The translations under genes were made by a program, and so were the position numbers. The notes beneath the pieces were generated by a model. It worked only from the letters and a program-made list of their open reading frames with translations. It was not told the DNA's origin and did no database searches. This document shows, piece after piece, positions 35,301 to 46,300 of a DNA stretch of 64,000 nucleotides. Position 1 is the first letter of the stretch; each line of letters begins with the position of its first letter. The stretch spans positions 583,273 to 647,272 of the forward strand of contig JACEVL010000337.1 in NCBI GenBank assembly GCA_020284085.1. The letters run 5' to 3'. Source of the stretch: Aporrectodea caliginosa (taxonomy: Eukaryota; Annelida; Clitellata; Crassiclitellata; Lumbricidae).

Positions 35301-37252
35301 ATGTGCCATCTCTGGAGACATTGGGATCAGCTCAAGACCTATCTGTTTAAAGTATCATATGACCGCTTTGAGTTTTTGAACTCATGTATAGAGCAATTTT
35401 TTTCAGATTTGGTTTGACTACAGTGCTATAATAAATCATCTTATTATTGTTATTTTATTTTTCCCAGAGGTACCTCAAAATATGCTCAGGAATTATAAAA
35501 ATTATCTGGAGATACAAAAATGCATTCTGGGAAGGCTAGACCTCGTCAAGATCAGGAGGCAAAAAGGTGCCTAGGAAGGCGATGGCGCTAAAGCATTGGA
35601 TTATGATGGCAATTATTGTTAATTATTATTAGATTTAAAAGATAAAAATTGTAATTTCAGATCTGTGATACGTGTCGCGAATCATTTGAGCAGTTCTGGG
35701 ATGAGGAACGGGAGGCGTGGCATCTCAAAGATGCAATCCGAGTTGATGGAAAGGTAAAATTCTTTTCAGATTTGGAATTGAATTGAATTTGACTGTTAAT
35801 TTATGTTCTTTGTATTACTGTAAAAACTGAAAGAATTTAATCTATCTAATCATCGATATGACGTCTTTTCATTTGCTTTTCAAATAAATATTGTGATTGT
35901 TTGGCTTAGCAATGAAGTTTTAAGCCTATAAAGCAGATTTCTTTAATTCCATATTCAAATGATACTTTCCTATTACATGTATGGTCTGGAATTTTAAGCT
36001 AAACATGTCCCAAGTGCGATGTATGGATGGTACTTGTTGCTTACTCTCTGACCCTAAGGCTGTCAATGGATGAATCCAGATGTGCTGGACAAGGGACCAG
36101 GGCATTGCAGGACTAGCTGGTTACGTCCCAGTTTATACCAAAATTACCGGTACATTGCTTGGTAAACCAAGCGTTGTTACACGGAATTTACTCAGCAGAT
36201 GCAAACCTGTAACCTGTTATACCTGTGTCCAAATTTTAGTTAAAATTTTCATATGGAGACCTGACCCAGCCTGCTAACCGAATCGACCACTGTGTCTCTA
36301 ATACAGCACCTTGTGATTTTAACCAAGTTTTGAAGTGTTACATCATGTCTCTGATTTGTTTGTTTTTGTTCATTAGACTTATCATCCAATTTGCTACGAA
36401 GATGTCAAAGATGTAAGTTTTATTACGTATACATAACGTTTAATAATTTTTGCCATTGTTATTGCTAGGATTGGATAACAGATATGAAATCACGAACAAA
36501 AAGTACTTGCTGCAGCCATGCTTCACTTGTATTATTTCCAAAACAAGCCTAATTATTCAAGGAATTTCTACGTAATAGAAGCTGCAGAAGACAAACGAAG
36601 ACATTTTCAACAAAGAAAATTACTGTGTACAATTTAATGATATAAACGATCAGTTAATATGAAATGAAAGTCCAGTGAAATAGAAAGGCTGCAGTTTGAA
36701 CCCCATACATACATGATGAATGCTGTGTGTGGATTGTTGAACTGATAAATGTTCATTTGTTTGTAGGTTTCGGAGACGGATGCTATGGAAACTGAGGCCG
36801 AAATTGATCCCGTTGAAACTTCTGTGACTTCTGATGCACTTGAACCTCAGGAAACCAAAATGGAAGAGGAGGCGACGACGACAGCGACAACCACTGTGCC
36901 GACTGTTGACGAAATAAATTTAGGTATTAAGTTGGAAAATGTAGAAAATGATACTGCAGAAGTCTTGCCTTCTACAGAGGTAATACCCCAATCCATCAAC
37001 ACCGAGACTCAGGTAAAAACCGAAAGTCTTACAGTTGCTGAAACTCAATTAAACTCTACCGTGACTTGTACAAAAAGTCGGAGCAGGCCCACATCTCGTG
37101 AACAATCGCCACAGGTGGAAGGCGATGGAACGCACAGCACGCCACCACAAGAAAGCAAAAATCTTACAGACAGTGAACATCAAAGAACTGTTGCCACTGA
37201 CTGTTCAGAAAAGAGAGATTCGAACAATTTTAGTGAAAATAAAAATAATTAA
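17314..37252 (+). CDS. PCF11: PCF11 cleavage and polyadenylation factor subunit, complete, 14 coding exons
   Basis: PCF11 binds the RNA polymerase II CTD and links 3'-end cleavage to termination. Exons, all in phase: 17314-17469, 22484-22612, 23899-24096, 25325-25600, 26478-27451, 28074-30100, 30630-31190, 31557-31735, 32113-32198, 32918-33101, 34370-34537, 35661-35753, 36377-36412 and 36767-37252, about 1850 residues (human ~1555). Exons 1-3 encode the CTD-interaction domain (NSKPLINMLTMLAEEN; HVNPKF). Exon 4 is a coiled coil, exon 5 is Ser/Lys/Arg-rich, and exon 7 is Gly/Pro/Gln-rich. Exon 10 carries zinc finger 1 (CTTCGVRF...HLDWH). Exons 10/11 carry the conserved WYYDVVDWIQFEE. Exons 12-13 carry zinc finger 2 (CDTCRESFEQFWDEE...HPICYEDV). 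Exon 6 adds a ~280-residue beta-rich repeat region (29113-29945). The ATG at 17314 was chosen because no upstream in-frame ATG exists. The exon 4 acceptor is weak and could be at 25334. Confidence 0.95.
17824..18792. mobile_element. Mutator-like non-autonomous TIR element with internal minisatellite
   Basis: It lies in PCF11 intron 1. The left end 'gtaaacgtgtagtttaatgt' (continuing cgtaaattat) is the inverse of the right end, about 26 of 30. Perfect 9-bp direct repeats 'taatattgg' flank it at 17815-17823 and 18793-18801; 9-bp duplications are typical of the Mutator superfamily. The interior holds many diverged copies of a unit with 'catccaacttctagttttat' and 'tttcatcgct'. No transposase ORF. 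Confidence 0.85.
18802..20150. other. PCF11 intron 1 sequence, nothing further recognised
   Basis: AT-rich intron sequence with no clear repeat or exon. Confidence 0.4.
20155..20700 (-). mobile_element. CR1-like LINE 3' end, truncated, with ATACA tail
   Basis: The minus-strand frame reads LVQSVLNVTARLTARPPRF, MTNHFHWLPLSAHIQFKVLL and later GPSLWK, then LGAPLIGLHCKRRCRNKYN before a tail of ATACA-type repeats (plus 20160-20180). These match LINE segments '-QSVLNAAARLI', 'HLHWLP--RI-FKVL' and 'GPSLWN'. Several frameshifts. Sense of insertion is opposite to PCF11. Confidence 0.75.
21140..21370 (+). mobile_element. Degenerate tRNA-derived SINE
   Basis: 'gtccaaaggttattatgctg' is followed ~35 bases later by 'gagtttgaatctc' (degenerate A and B boxes) and later 'gcaaaggaagtcgctaaaat'. 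The order and spacing match the SINE at 27510-27790. Old copy. Confidence 0.5.
24448..24860. mobile_element. hAT-type MITE (413 bp) with perfect 8-bp TSD
   Basis: In PCF11 intron 3. The left end is CAGACCCTTAGCCAG and the right end its inverse with one mismatch (ctggctaagggcctg). The flanks 'aatgtaat' at 24440-24447 and 24861-24868 are identical. The left terminus and its next 40 bases are repeated inside at 24751, so the element carries an extra subterminal copy or a nested relative. Confidence 0.85.
27495..27800 (+). mobile_element. tRNA-derived SINE
   Basis: In PCF11 intron 5. It has an A-box-like 'tggttagtgtgctgg' (27520) and a B-box-like 'ggctcaaatcc' 30-odd bases later, the spacing of an internal RNA polymerase III promoter. 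A conserved body follows (shared with 21140-21370) and a simple 'cttcttcttctta' tail. Confidence 0.65.
30190..30445. repeat. 139-bp tandem duplication in PCF11 intron 6
   Basis: 'gaattcgaatagcaaaggaa' at 30192 recurs at 30331 with 'gaattcaaatagcaaagaaa', and similarity runs on through 'cattgtgacaacttcatcat'. Two diverged copies immediately after exon 6. Confidence 0.8.
32216..32540. mobile_element. hAT (Charlie-like) MITE, 325 bp
   Basis: Begins CAGTGGTTTCA and ends with the inverse (ttgaaaccactg). The termini continue as imperfect inverted repeats. The flanks 'ccctgact' (32208-32215) and 'cccagact' (32541-32548) match 7 of 8. CAGTGGTT-type ends are typical of Charlie-like hAT elements. It sits 17 bases after the exon 9 donor of PCF11. 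Confidence 0.8.
33520..34030 (+). mobile_element. LINE 3' end with TGAT tail
   Basis: In PCF11 intron 10. Open plus-strand codons read RVLRAAARLIGGISKSGH, then MRDVLHWLPLPQRISFRV, GTAPAYLQELC, RRPLRSAVRGDLSVPFART and GPSRLWDRV. This is the classic C-terminal segment of a CR1/L2/RTE-type LINE polyprotein. It ends with 'gggggcgctatattaagttt' and a (tgat)n tail. Good frame retention suggests a young, 5'-truncated insertion. Confidence 0.88.
34990..35450 (+). mobile_element. Decayed LINE fragment
   Basis: Broken plus-strand frames give DRLHDSLHWLRVPQQITYKL, then LNDLMPEYISDF and QLKTYLFKVSY, matching 'L-DLHWLPV--RI-YKL', 'P-YL--' and 'LKT-LF' of LINE C-termini. Many stops. In PCF11 intron 11. 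Confidence 0.65.
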
Positions 37253-38435
37253 TATGAAACGAGAGGTGCTCTTTGTGTGTTAGGTTACTTCACATATGAA
37301 GGTAGTGGGCGATTTACTGAGTCGGTTTAAACAGTTTTGTTAAGTGGTTTCCTTTGTCATGCTTTTATGAAAGAATTATCAACCTCTTAATAAATGCCAT
37401 GCCTGATGATGTTTTTTTAACAAACGTTCTGTTGTGGAAATGCTGGGCAGTTACCACACAGGTCAAGGCATTTGTTAAGAAGTTGAAACCATTCATGGCA
37501 TGACATAAGTCTTAGTTACGTTGAATGGGTACTCATCTAACAAGTTATCCATTCGCACACAAGTATATGACATTATTTTTATGATGCCAGAGAGGATGCC
37601 AGAAGGGATGGGACAATAAACTTGCTAAGATATGGTTACAATATTAGATGAGACAGTGGTGGGCATTAGCCTCATGTGTTACGTTCATTACGTTTTAAAA
37701 TGGTAGACATGTAAGAACACCAAACTTGAACATCGTAAGTGTTTTGAGGAACGCAAGAGAAGAACTCCTTGGCATTAGACGTCAACTGGTGACCTTTACT
37801 TCGAAAACAAAAAAGCGCTTTAAATGAATGATGTCCAGCTTGTTTGCTTGTTATAATGAAATGACCAAGCCCATTACAAACATTATAACCCATGGTGTGA
37901 GATTGTTGTGTGCTAAGTCTGCATGTTTTGTGGTTTGTGATGCTTGGTTAAGTTCTATAGTAGTATTTGCAACATCCAACATATAAGAATAGCCAGCATG
38001 GCATAAAAACAGTTGATTCAACAATTAAAGATTTTACTTGACAATTTTCTTCTGTGTTTCTACTTGCATATATAACTAATCTAATCTTGTGATTTCTATA
38101 GCACCGTTATGATATGCCCATGGCATCAGTTGATGGTTGCTTCATTGTAATAAAAAATTATCCATTGGAGCAGAGGTGTCAAAAAGCCAGCCCTCGGGCC
38201 ATGTTTTTATGCTCACCAAGCCCTGTCCCAGACCCGTATCTCAATTTTTCTCAGGCTCCTTTGGCACCCTAGCCCACCACTTGCTGGAAAATATTGCCGC
38301 TGGTCCACCGTTATAAAATGTTTTACACTCTGCAATGCTGCATTGGAGAAACACGCCTGAATGCTGATAGGTCCGAGAATCCAGAAATTAGGTTATGTTT
38401 GGTAAGCAACTGAATGAAGGCCTAAACGTTCCTGG
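37253..38435 (+). other. PCF11 3' UTR and downstream intergenic sequence
   Basis: AATAAA hexamers lie at 37389, 37615 and 38149; the first is the simplest polyadenylation signal for PCF11. No other gene was recognised. A stretch near 38170-38290 with 'cagaggtgtcaaaaag' may be a single hAT-like terminus, but no partner was found. Confidence 0.45.
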
Positions 38436-38935
38436 CTGTTTTTGTATTGTATTGTATTGTATTTGTATGTTGGGGCCAGTTGAACACTTGTTATGAGCTG
38501 CGGCTCGAGCACCTCAGATTTCCCAGTTTCGAAAGAGGCAGAAGTCCCGATTCAACAGTTGTTTTACTGTTTCTAGTGAATCGGAGTTTCGTGAACGATT
38601 ATAAAAGCGCATGAGCAATTTGCAGTCTAACATTTTTGCTTTCTAACTCCTTATACCTGGCGACTTTGAGGTGGATTAATCTCTTGTGGTACCCTCCAGC
38701 CACGTGGCTGTCGAACATGACCCCTAATACCAGCTCGCCGACCAGTTGTATTGTGATGTGTTGTATGTGTGTTGTATTGTACTGCATGTTTATAATGCGA
38801 CTGAGCCACCTGACATGTAAAGATCCGAGAAATTAATCTCTGATAAACCGACCCGACCGGGAAGCGAACCCGGGGCGCCGGCGTGACGAGCGGGCTACCA
38901 ACCCACTCGGCCACTCTGTCCTTTGATGCACAAAC
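38436..38935 (-). mobile_element. tRNA-derived SINE with ATACA tail
   Basis: The minus strand starts 'gacagagtggccgagtgggt' (A box TGGCNNAGTGG near 38920). It then has a GC-rich stem and 'gggttcgcttcccgg' (B box GGTTCGANTCC near 38865), a Ser/Leu-tRNA-like head. A ~400-base body follows and ends with ATACA-type repeats (plus 38442-38462), the same tail type as the LINE ends at 13905 and 20160. It is not a functional tRNA: the body and tail are those of a SINE. Confidence 0.8.
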
Positions 38936-39138
38936 CTATGGTTTCAACCTTGTCATTGTACTTCTATTGCAATTGTTATTCACAAAGGGGTTCTCTATAT
39001 AGGAGGTACTAAAAAGGACTTACATTTAAATGGGACTCACCATGGCACTGCTGTCATCCAGTGATCTCAACATCTCGGCAACTTTATTTCTATTAGTCTA
39101 TCGAGTACCTGATATAGAGACTTCCTAACTTCCAGTTA

Positions 39139-39638
39139 GGGGTCATTGCATAATTACATAACGCTCCAGGGTGGGTGGGTGGGGTCCTTGAAAACGTTAC
39201 GAAACGTTAGGTGGGTGGGTGGGTGGGTGGAGCTGAACGTTACGTAACGCTTTTAAAAACAGTTTAGTTATAAATGAATTTTAAATTGACATCAAATGAC
39301 ACGATGTGATCGATGTTCAAACTTCGTGCCATTGATTTAAAACTTAACTAAAACACGCAATAGTATAAAGCAAGCATTTATAGAGCATTATTTTAAAATT
39401 AAAAATTGAAATTTAATCTGTTTTTATTTGTAAAAATTTAAAGAAAAATTAAATTTGTTAAACAACAATCGACATTTTCAAGAAAAGTAAAGTTAATCAT
39501 ATGCCAGATATTTACCGAAACCTAACAATAAATATGTAAAGCTGCGGTGGGTGGGTCTAGGGAAACGTTACGAAGCGTTACAAGGTGGGTGGGTCAAAAA
39601 CGGTCATTTTCAGCGTTACGTAATTATGCAATGACCCC
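39139..39638. mobile_element. PIF/Harbinger-like MITE, 500 bp
   Basis: 28-bp inverted termini differ at one position (ggggtcattgcataattaca with its inverse at 39612-39638), flanked by TTA at 39136-39138 and 39639-39641. A 3-bp TTA duplication with long inverted ends is the pattern of PIF/Harbinger. Inside are runs of 'ggtgggtgggtgggtgg' and 'gttacgtaacg' palindromes near both ends. Non-coding. Confidence 0.85.
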
Positions 39639-39689
39639 TTACAAGTTTCTGGAGGCCTATGTATGTAATGTGATGTGATTGAACACTTG

Positions 39690-39920
39690 TATATTACATA
39701 TCACCCCTTCAAGATATCTACTCAGAGATGCTCTCTGCACTAGCCTATGATGTTAAATGTCATTACAAACAAGTACATTGCATCAGTCAGCAAAACCATG
39801 CACAGTAAGCTGAAAGAGTCACCAATGGCAGGCCCATGCACACACTTTGGAACCAGCCAATGGATTCCCGTCGAAAGCTAACAGCTGGCATGGATGTTCA
39901 GAGTCTCTGTATATATATAT
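39690..39920. repeat. Dispersed repeat shared with 52190-52580
   Basis: 'gatgctctctgcactagcct', 'gatgttaaatgtcatt', 'aaaccatgcacagtaa' and 'atggatgttcagagtctctg' all recur in the same order at 52210-52575. Probably two copies of one SINE-like or LINE-3' element. Confidence 0.7.
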
Positions 39921-40364
39921 ATATTAACTGAGCCTTCTTACAATGCTTTGAAGGCTCACCAGCTTCAGATGTTGGCTGATATGAATGAAAATTTCATCCA
40001 TGGGATAATAAGAGCAGGTGGTCAATCTAAATACTTCAATTGTAATACGCCGTGTTAGTGAAAGCCTCTGCACATCAGTTTCTATGACATATCAACTAAC
40101 AACCAAAACCACAATTGTAAATTCATCAAACTGACACATTTTACAGTTTTATCCCATGTATTTCACACGAATTACTCAATGCATGCAGGATTAGTCAGTC
40201 GGCTGTTACCAAATTCAAGAATGTCTGCTTGCAAAAGCAACTATATTTATGCAATTAAACTAGAGAGTTCATGCAACCAAATAGAAGTCAGTTGCATTTA
40301 GCTGAAAAATTCCTTTCCTCTGTAAAAATTCCTTTTCTTCTGTCAGCCTAAACCAAGTTGAAAT

Positions 40365-43300
40365 TTACAACGAATTTGCCGGTCTTGAACCATAGGCCAG
40401 CACAACCCTGTGAAGTACTGGCTGTGCGTGTGGATATTTCTGGCAAAGGTCGTCGACTATGGCTATAACGTTGTTCATTCTCTCCACCTCTTTCTGGTGT
40501 TCCTGGTCCAACGATGTCTTCGATTTGCAGATACGAGTGTACTTGCCTTCCTTGAGCTGCTGTAGTACTTGGCCTTTTGCTGCTTGGAAATGATATCTGA
40601 AAGATACTGTACAACAAAAGCACAATATTCACAATTAGTTATAACACCCCACAGTGCTTTTACTAGATATAGCGTTAAAGTCAGGCTTTACAGTCATGGC
40701 AAGTGTAGAGTTTTACACTAAAATCTGATGCTGCACATGTTAGTGCCCACTTCGAATGTTGATTCGCCATCTGTGTGATTTCTGTATACAGTGCAAATCA
40801 TTCATTCATTTCAAGAATTTATATAGTGCCCCTCAAGAAAACCAGTAAGATGAAAGACAGGGTACAAGAATAACATTTAATTAAGCTTTAGAAGGTGACT
40901 TCATCCTAAAGCAACCTTGTTACAATGAGTTCAATACATGCTCAGATACAGTATAGACGTGCAAATAAGTAAAAGTAATTAATTACAATGTGGATTATGG
41001 TGAAGTAAGAACTAATCACAGTAACTACATTTTGATCCCAGCAACATTACTCAGAATGCATAGTAAATTATAAAAAAAGGCTGAGACATGCACATCATCT
41101 GCGGTCCTTAAAATATATTTACAACCGGCAACATACAATACCATTGCTGTATGTTTGCTTTGTCCATTCAGCACAGTCTCCAGGCCTGTAATGGGATTTA
41201 TGGCAGCCAATGAAGTCCATCATTCACAACTGGTCAGCACCATCGAGCGATACTTTGTCACTTGATAGTGGTACTTAATAAACTCATAAACACCATGGAA
41301 ATTCATTTTAAGTTATAATGCTGTGTTTGAGAGCCATATTACGAACTTCAACAGAACAAAGTTTGCTTCCTATAACTGAATTAATGCATCCCTCGAGTAC
41401 TAAAAGTAATAACGGACATACAGTACACCCGCTTAAATTAGCCGACACGCCTTACCAGCATTTTGTAAGCCCTAACCTTAAATCCTGTATCAGTTCCTAA
41501 TATTAGCAGGTATTAGATGAAAATCTGGCATTGTTATCCTAGCTACTCAGCTTTGGTCAGGACACAGGCCAAACCAGATTTCTATGGTACAAGTTAATTA
41601 GATGCAGAAGTGCTAACCTTTAGCTTTTGATCGACAAGTTGCTCCACATCGCCTTCAAGTGTATCTGACTCAACCTGGAGTTGGTTTCGATTCAGCTGGT
41701 GCTGGTCAATCTCGCTACTCTTCTGCTCCTGATGATCCTTTAAATCCTTCAGTTCAAGATCACAGTCGCTGATATCCTAAAAACATGCAGTTCAAAGTCC
41801 GGCCTTAATTTATGAATTCTAATGCAAAAAATAACTTAAAATTAAAACAGAAATAGAAAACAATGGTTCTCCAACACAAACTTATTTAAAGCTGTTTAAA
41901 ACACTGATTAAATCATTCGAAACTCTACCAGAAGGCAGACTGACAACATTATATGCATAGCTAGTCTAGACATGTGGAATACCTGCCTCTCAAAGTCTCC
42001 AATCACTCCTATCATTCTAACTTAGTATGCTGTATCTTTAAAAGCATTGTACACCAAAGTGCAGAAATGCAGTTGGTTAAATAATGAATACTGTAACTGC
42101 CAGATCATTCACTCTATATAATTCAATGTAATGTAATTCAATATTATATCACTAAATTCAACTACCACATACTCAAATCTAACTGAATTCAACTGTACCA
42201 AAGAGACAAAAGTAAGCTATCAACTGACAATACCACAATATATAGATTATAATTTGAATTTGAATATCTACCTGTCTTGTTTGCTTCATTCTCCTCTTCA
42301 GATCCGTCACCTGCCTCTCCATCGAACCCTTTGTAATAATGTTCATCTTTGACTTAGCCAAAGATTCACCACGTGTCGTAATTATATCACGCCTGTTGGA
42401 TAAAAACTGTACATGTAAGGCAGTGTGGAACTGCAGAATTGGCAACATCATACATGTATGACAAAGACTATAAAACATCACAACTTGTTGCAATCGTGTT
42501 GAAGAGATTGAATCTAGTTCAGAAGATCATATTGACAATTACACTATGCAACCAGTAGTATACTGTTTAGTTGTTGGCCACGTGGACTTACTATAAGTTA
42601 AGTTTCGTCATAAAACATTAAAAGAATAAAAGAATGCTAATTTCTAAAGTAATAAAAAAAGACCAAATTGACCAGAAAGGTTAGTTTTAAAGTGTTTACA
42701 TAAAAGAGGCAGAGAAACACTAAGGTTGTTTCACCCATTGCCAGGCAAACTCTATGCACATTGTACAATACATGCTCAGACACAGTATATACATGCAAAT
42801 ACGTAAAAGTAAATTAATTACAGTGTGGACTATGGTGAAGTAATTTATAAAGACCCTGCTAAGACCAACCCACAGTAACTACATTTTGATCCCAGTAACA
42901 TTACTCAGAATGCATACTAATTATAAAAAAAGCTGAGACGTGCGCATCATCATCCGTGGTCCTTTAAATATCTTTACAACTGGCGACATACAACACCACT
43001 GCCATCTCACAAATGATGGGAGAACAATGTAATTTCTGTGCACTTGGCCAGGGAAAGGGAGAGGGAGGGGCAAAGGGAAGCAGAGGATTACACACAGGAA
43101 CAAAGACAGGAACAGGAAGTAGCTATCAGCTAAAAGGATCAACAGAGGGTTCCCCATTTGGGACATTTTGCTGAACTGGTGTGCAGATGCTCTGCACAGC
43201 AACGGTTAGCTATACCGATTTGTTGGAATAGATAATAAAAATCCCAACCCTAAACTGGACACCCAACAGACCTTACGACCGTTTTCTCGAGTTGTTGGAT

Positions 43301-46300
43301 GAGTTTCTCCTGCTCGCGTTTCAGCTGCCCCTCGCGCACCTGCATTCGGTGAATCTCGAGGCGCATCGCATGAATCTCACCCTGACCAACGTCCATGTCA
43401 ACTGCCGCCCTCGTCTCCCGTGCAAGCTGTGTCTTCTTCTCCCATAACATCCGCTGCTCCCTGCAATGAAGCACAATGTTTGTTGATCAGTCATTGCTTC
43501 ATAATGCTCCATAATAAAATCGCTCCAATGCTCCATAATCTACTCCAACCTGAGCCTAGTTTACCTTATCTAATATACCTTATAAAAATACCTGATCTAA
43601 TATAATATAAACGTACAGAAATGTTGGTGCTTCGTTCTGTCGTGTCAGAATGTTCTCAGTGGTACAAATACAGAATAAAGTAAAATGTGTCAACCACAAT
43701 GCTTTCCACGACAGTTTCAGGGAAGCATCTTGCATCAAACTCTTGGCCCAATTCACATCCTTAACCAATCTCTCAGTTCACTTGCAAATATAACCAAAAG
43801 ACAACACTTCCTCAGCCACAAAGGAAACTGTAACAAACTCTACTGTTGTAACAGAATACACAATTACACATGAACAAATATTTTACTTGAAAAGTGAAAA
43901 TTATACATAAAAATATCCCACAGAGCGATATTAGTTAACAAATGAAACAAAGTCATAGAATAAATGCCTCTATTACATTCATTTATTTCCATACGGAAAG
44001 GGAGTCCCTGCTAAATTTCAGTACATACTCAGCTTCAACCACACTGTTAAGTAATCTCTCCTTTTCTTCCTTGAGTGCTTCCAGACGTTCCTCCATTTCA
44101 ATTGACTGCTTCTCGGCATCCTAATGCCAAACAAAAGCACACATGACAACATTATAAGCAACAACATCAAAGCAAAAACACAAGCGAATGAGTTCAACAA
44201 AATGGAGTTCAAATGAAAAGTTCACTTAGGATGATTGTTGAAACAGCTTCCACAGATAAGAGATAAGCCTCACAGAAGTGCTCCATGCAAGCAGCCAAGC
44301 TCTATGCTACAGAGAAAAATCAATCCTCACGTTTTATAAGAATCGCGAAAACACAGCTCTTGAGAGATACTGAAATAGTGCTAAATTAAGTGTTTTGATG
44401 CATACATATATCCTCTCACAAGTGATGCATGGTGATGATGATGAGTTCTCTGCCCAAAGGCAGATCCATTGGCTTTAGTGCCATCCAGGAATGAGGGAGT
44501 GAGGTGGTTTCCCATTGCCTCTCTCACAGACATTATGAGTGAGCAACTTGTCCAGGGTCACTGCGCAGTGGCTTGAGGTAGATTCGAACCTGCAACCCTC
44601 AGTTACAAGGCACAGAACATACTGCTATACCACCACGTCCCATACAGCTGACATATGCATAGAAATAGCAAGAGATTACGTCTTAAAATCATCCTGAGAC
44701 GCAGGCCACTGCCATAGAGACCCTGCTCACCCACAATTGTCTGTGAGGAAGGCAACGGGAAACCACGTCACTCATCTCATCCCCAGGTGGCATAAAAGCC
44801 AACAGACCTGCCTATGGGCAGAGAACTCATCATCATCAAGCTTATCCTGTAAATTTAACAAAACGCTTTATTACCTTAAGAGAACGCATGAACTCATTTT
44901 CACGCAGAATGTTGTCATTTGCCAGAGTGTCCTCTGTTCCAGTTTCCTTGTGGATCAGCGTATCCAGACGAACCATGTAATTCTGGACATCATGGATTTT
45001 CTTCTCAACATCTGTTATCTCACGCTTCTGCATTGTTATCTCTCCTGCCATTGCATATAAGAACTGTGCTAAGAAATGTCAGTTACAGTAGCTCAAAGAA
45101 GTTACCTTATGGAACTTACCTGGCAAATTTCTCATATTTTCACCATATGTTCAAAATATGACATTGCTTTTGGGGTAATAGAGATTTGAGTGACGTAGTT
45201 CGTAAGCAGTCGATGACTCGAAGCAACGATTCAGAAGCACTTAACACAAGCATCATAGCATAGCACTTAGTCCAGACTCAACCAATTCAAATAGTCCTTT
45301 GAGAAGTGATAATAAGCAATTGCTGTTACAATAACAATTGATGAACAGGTGCAAGTAGCATTCCTTGCCACAAGAAGACATTCAACCACTCAGTCAGTCT
45401 CTAAGTCAATCGCTGACACACAATCATTTCATCAGTGTGTCAGGCAGTCACTCCATTGTTAATTTCAGCCAATTATTCAGCCATTCTTCTGTTCAGACAC
45501 CTGTTTAGTTTTACCAATCAATCAATCAATCAATCAACCAATCAAATCAATCAATCAAAAAATCAGCCAACCAACAAATGAATCAATCAATCTTCGTTTG
45601 CAGGTTTGCAGTAGGCCAAGATCTTCAGTTCAAAAAGCTATTACAAATACTGTAAGCAATGACCATAACAGACAGTTTGCTGGCTTGGTACTGCTGGCAG
45701 ATGCAATGCAGTTATGCTATGTGTTAAGTAAATGGAAAATAAAAAGCTTTCTGAACAAGTCAGTCTTCCATTCCTCCTGAGTAAGTAGATGAGTATGAAG
45801 GTCATTATAATTAAGAGTATACAAACGTGTCCCGTTGCACTGCTGTTTCCATGCTAGTACCTCAGTGAAAGCATCCTTCTACTTCAGAACTAAGCTTCTG
45901 AAAGTTTCTTTACAGAAGTGATAATATGTTGCTAACTTTACCTTCTGCTACAACTCTGTCCATCCTTCTACTTCAGGAGCTAAGCTTCTGAAGAGATTCT
46001 TTAGAGGCTCATAAATATGTTGCTAATACATTCTGCTACAACTCTGTCCATCACTCTAATTCTGCACTGTGAGTCCTACCTTCAATGCGGAGCTTCTTCT
46101 GTGTGAGAACGGTCAGCTCCTTCTTCAGAGTCTCAACCGCCTCTGATAGCGTTTCCTCCTCATGGCAGAGTCGAACCAGCTCACTCTGGTCCCTCAGCCA
46201 CATCTGCTGGAGCTCTGCAATCTGCTGCTGTTCACCATCGATCGACTTCTGCAGTGACTTGATCTGTCCTTCCAAAGGCGTCAACTCATCTCCCTGTATT

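Noticed and set aside
38836..38935. tRNA-Ser/Leu gene on the minus strand
   Set aside because: A and B boxes are clear, but the sequence runs on into a ~400-base body and an ATACA tail. This is a SINE head.
40348..40632. Alternative minus-strand frame ([17 protein letters not shown]) as the CCDC40 C-terminus
   Set aside because: The frame shifted by one ([13 protein letters not shown]...[10 protein letters not shown]) matches CCDC40, so the alternative is out of frame.
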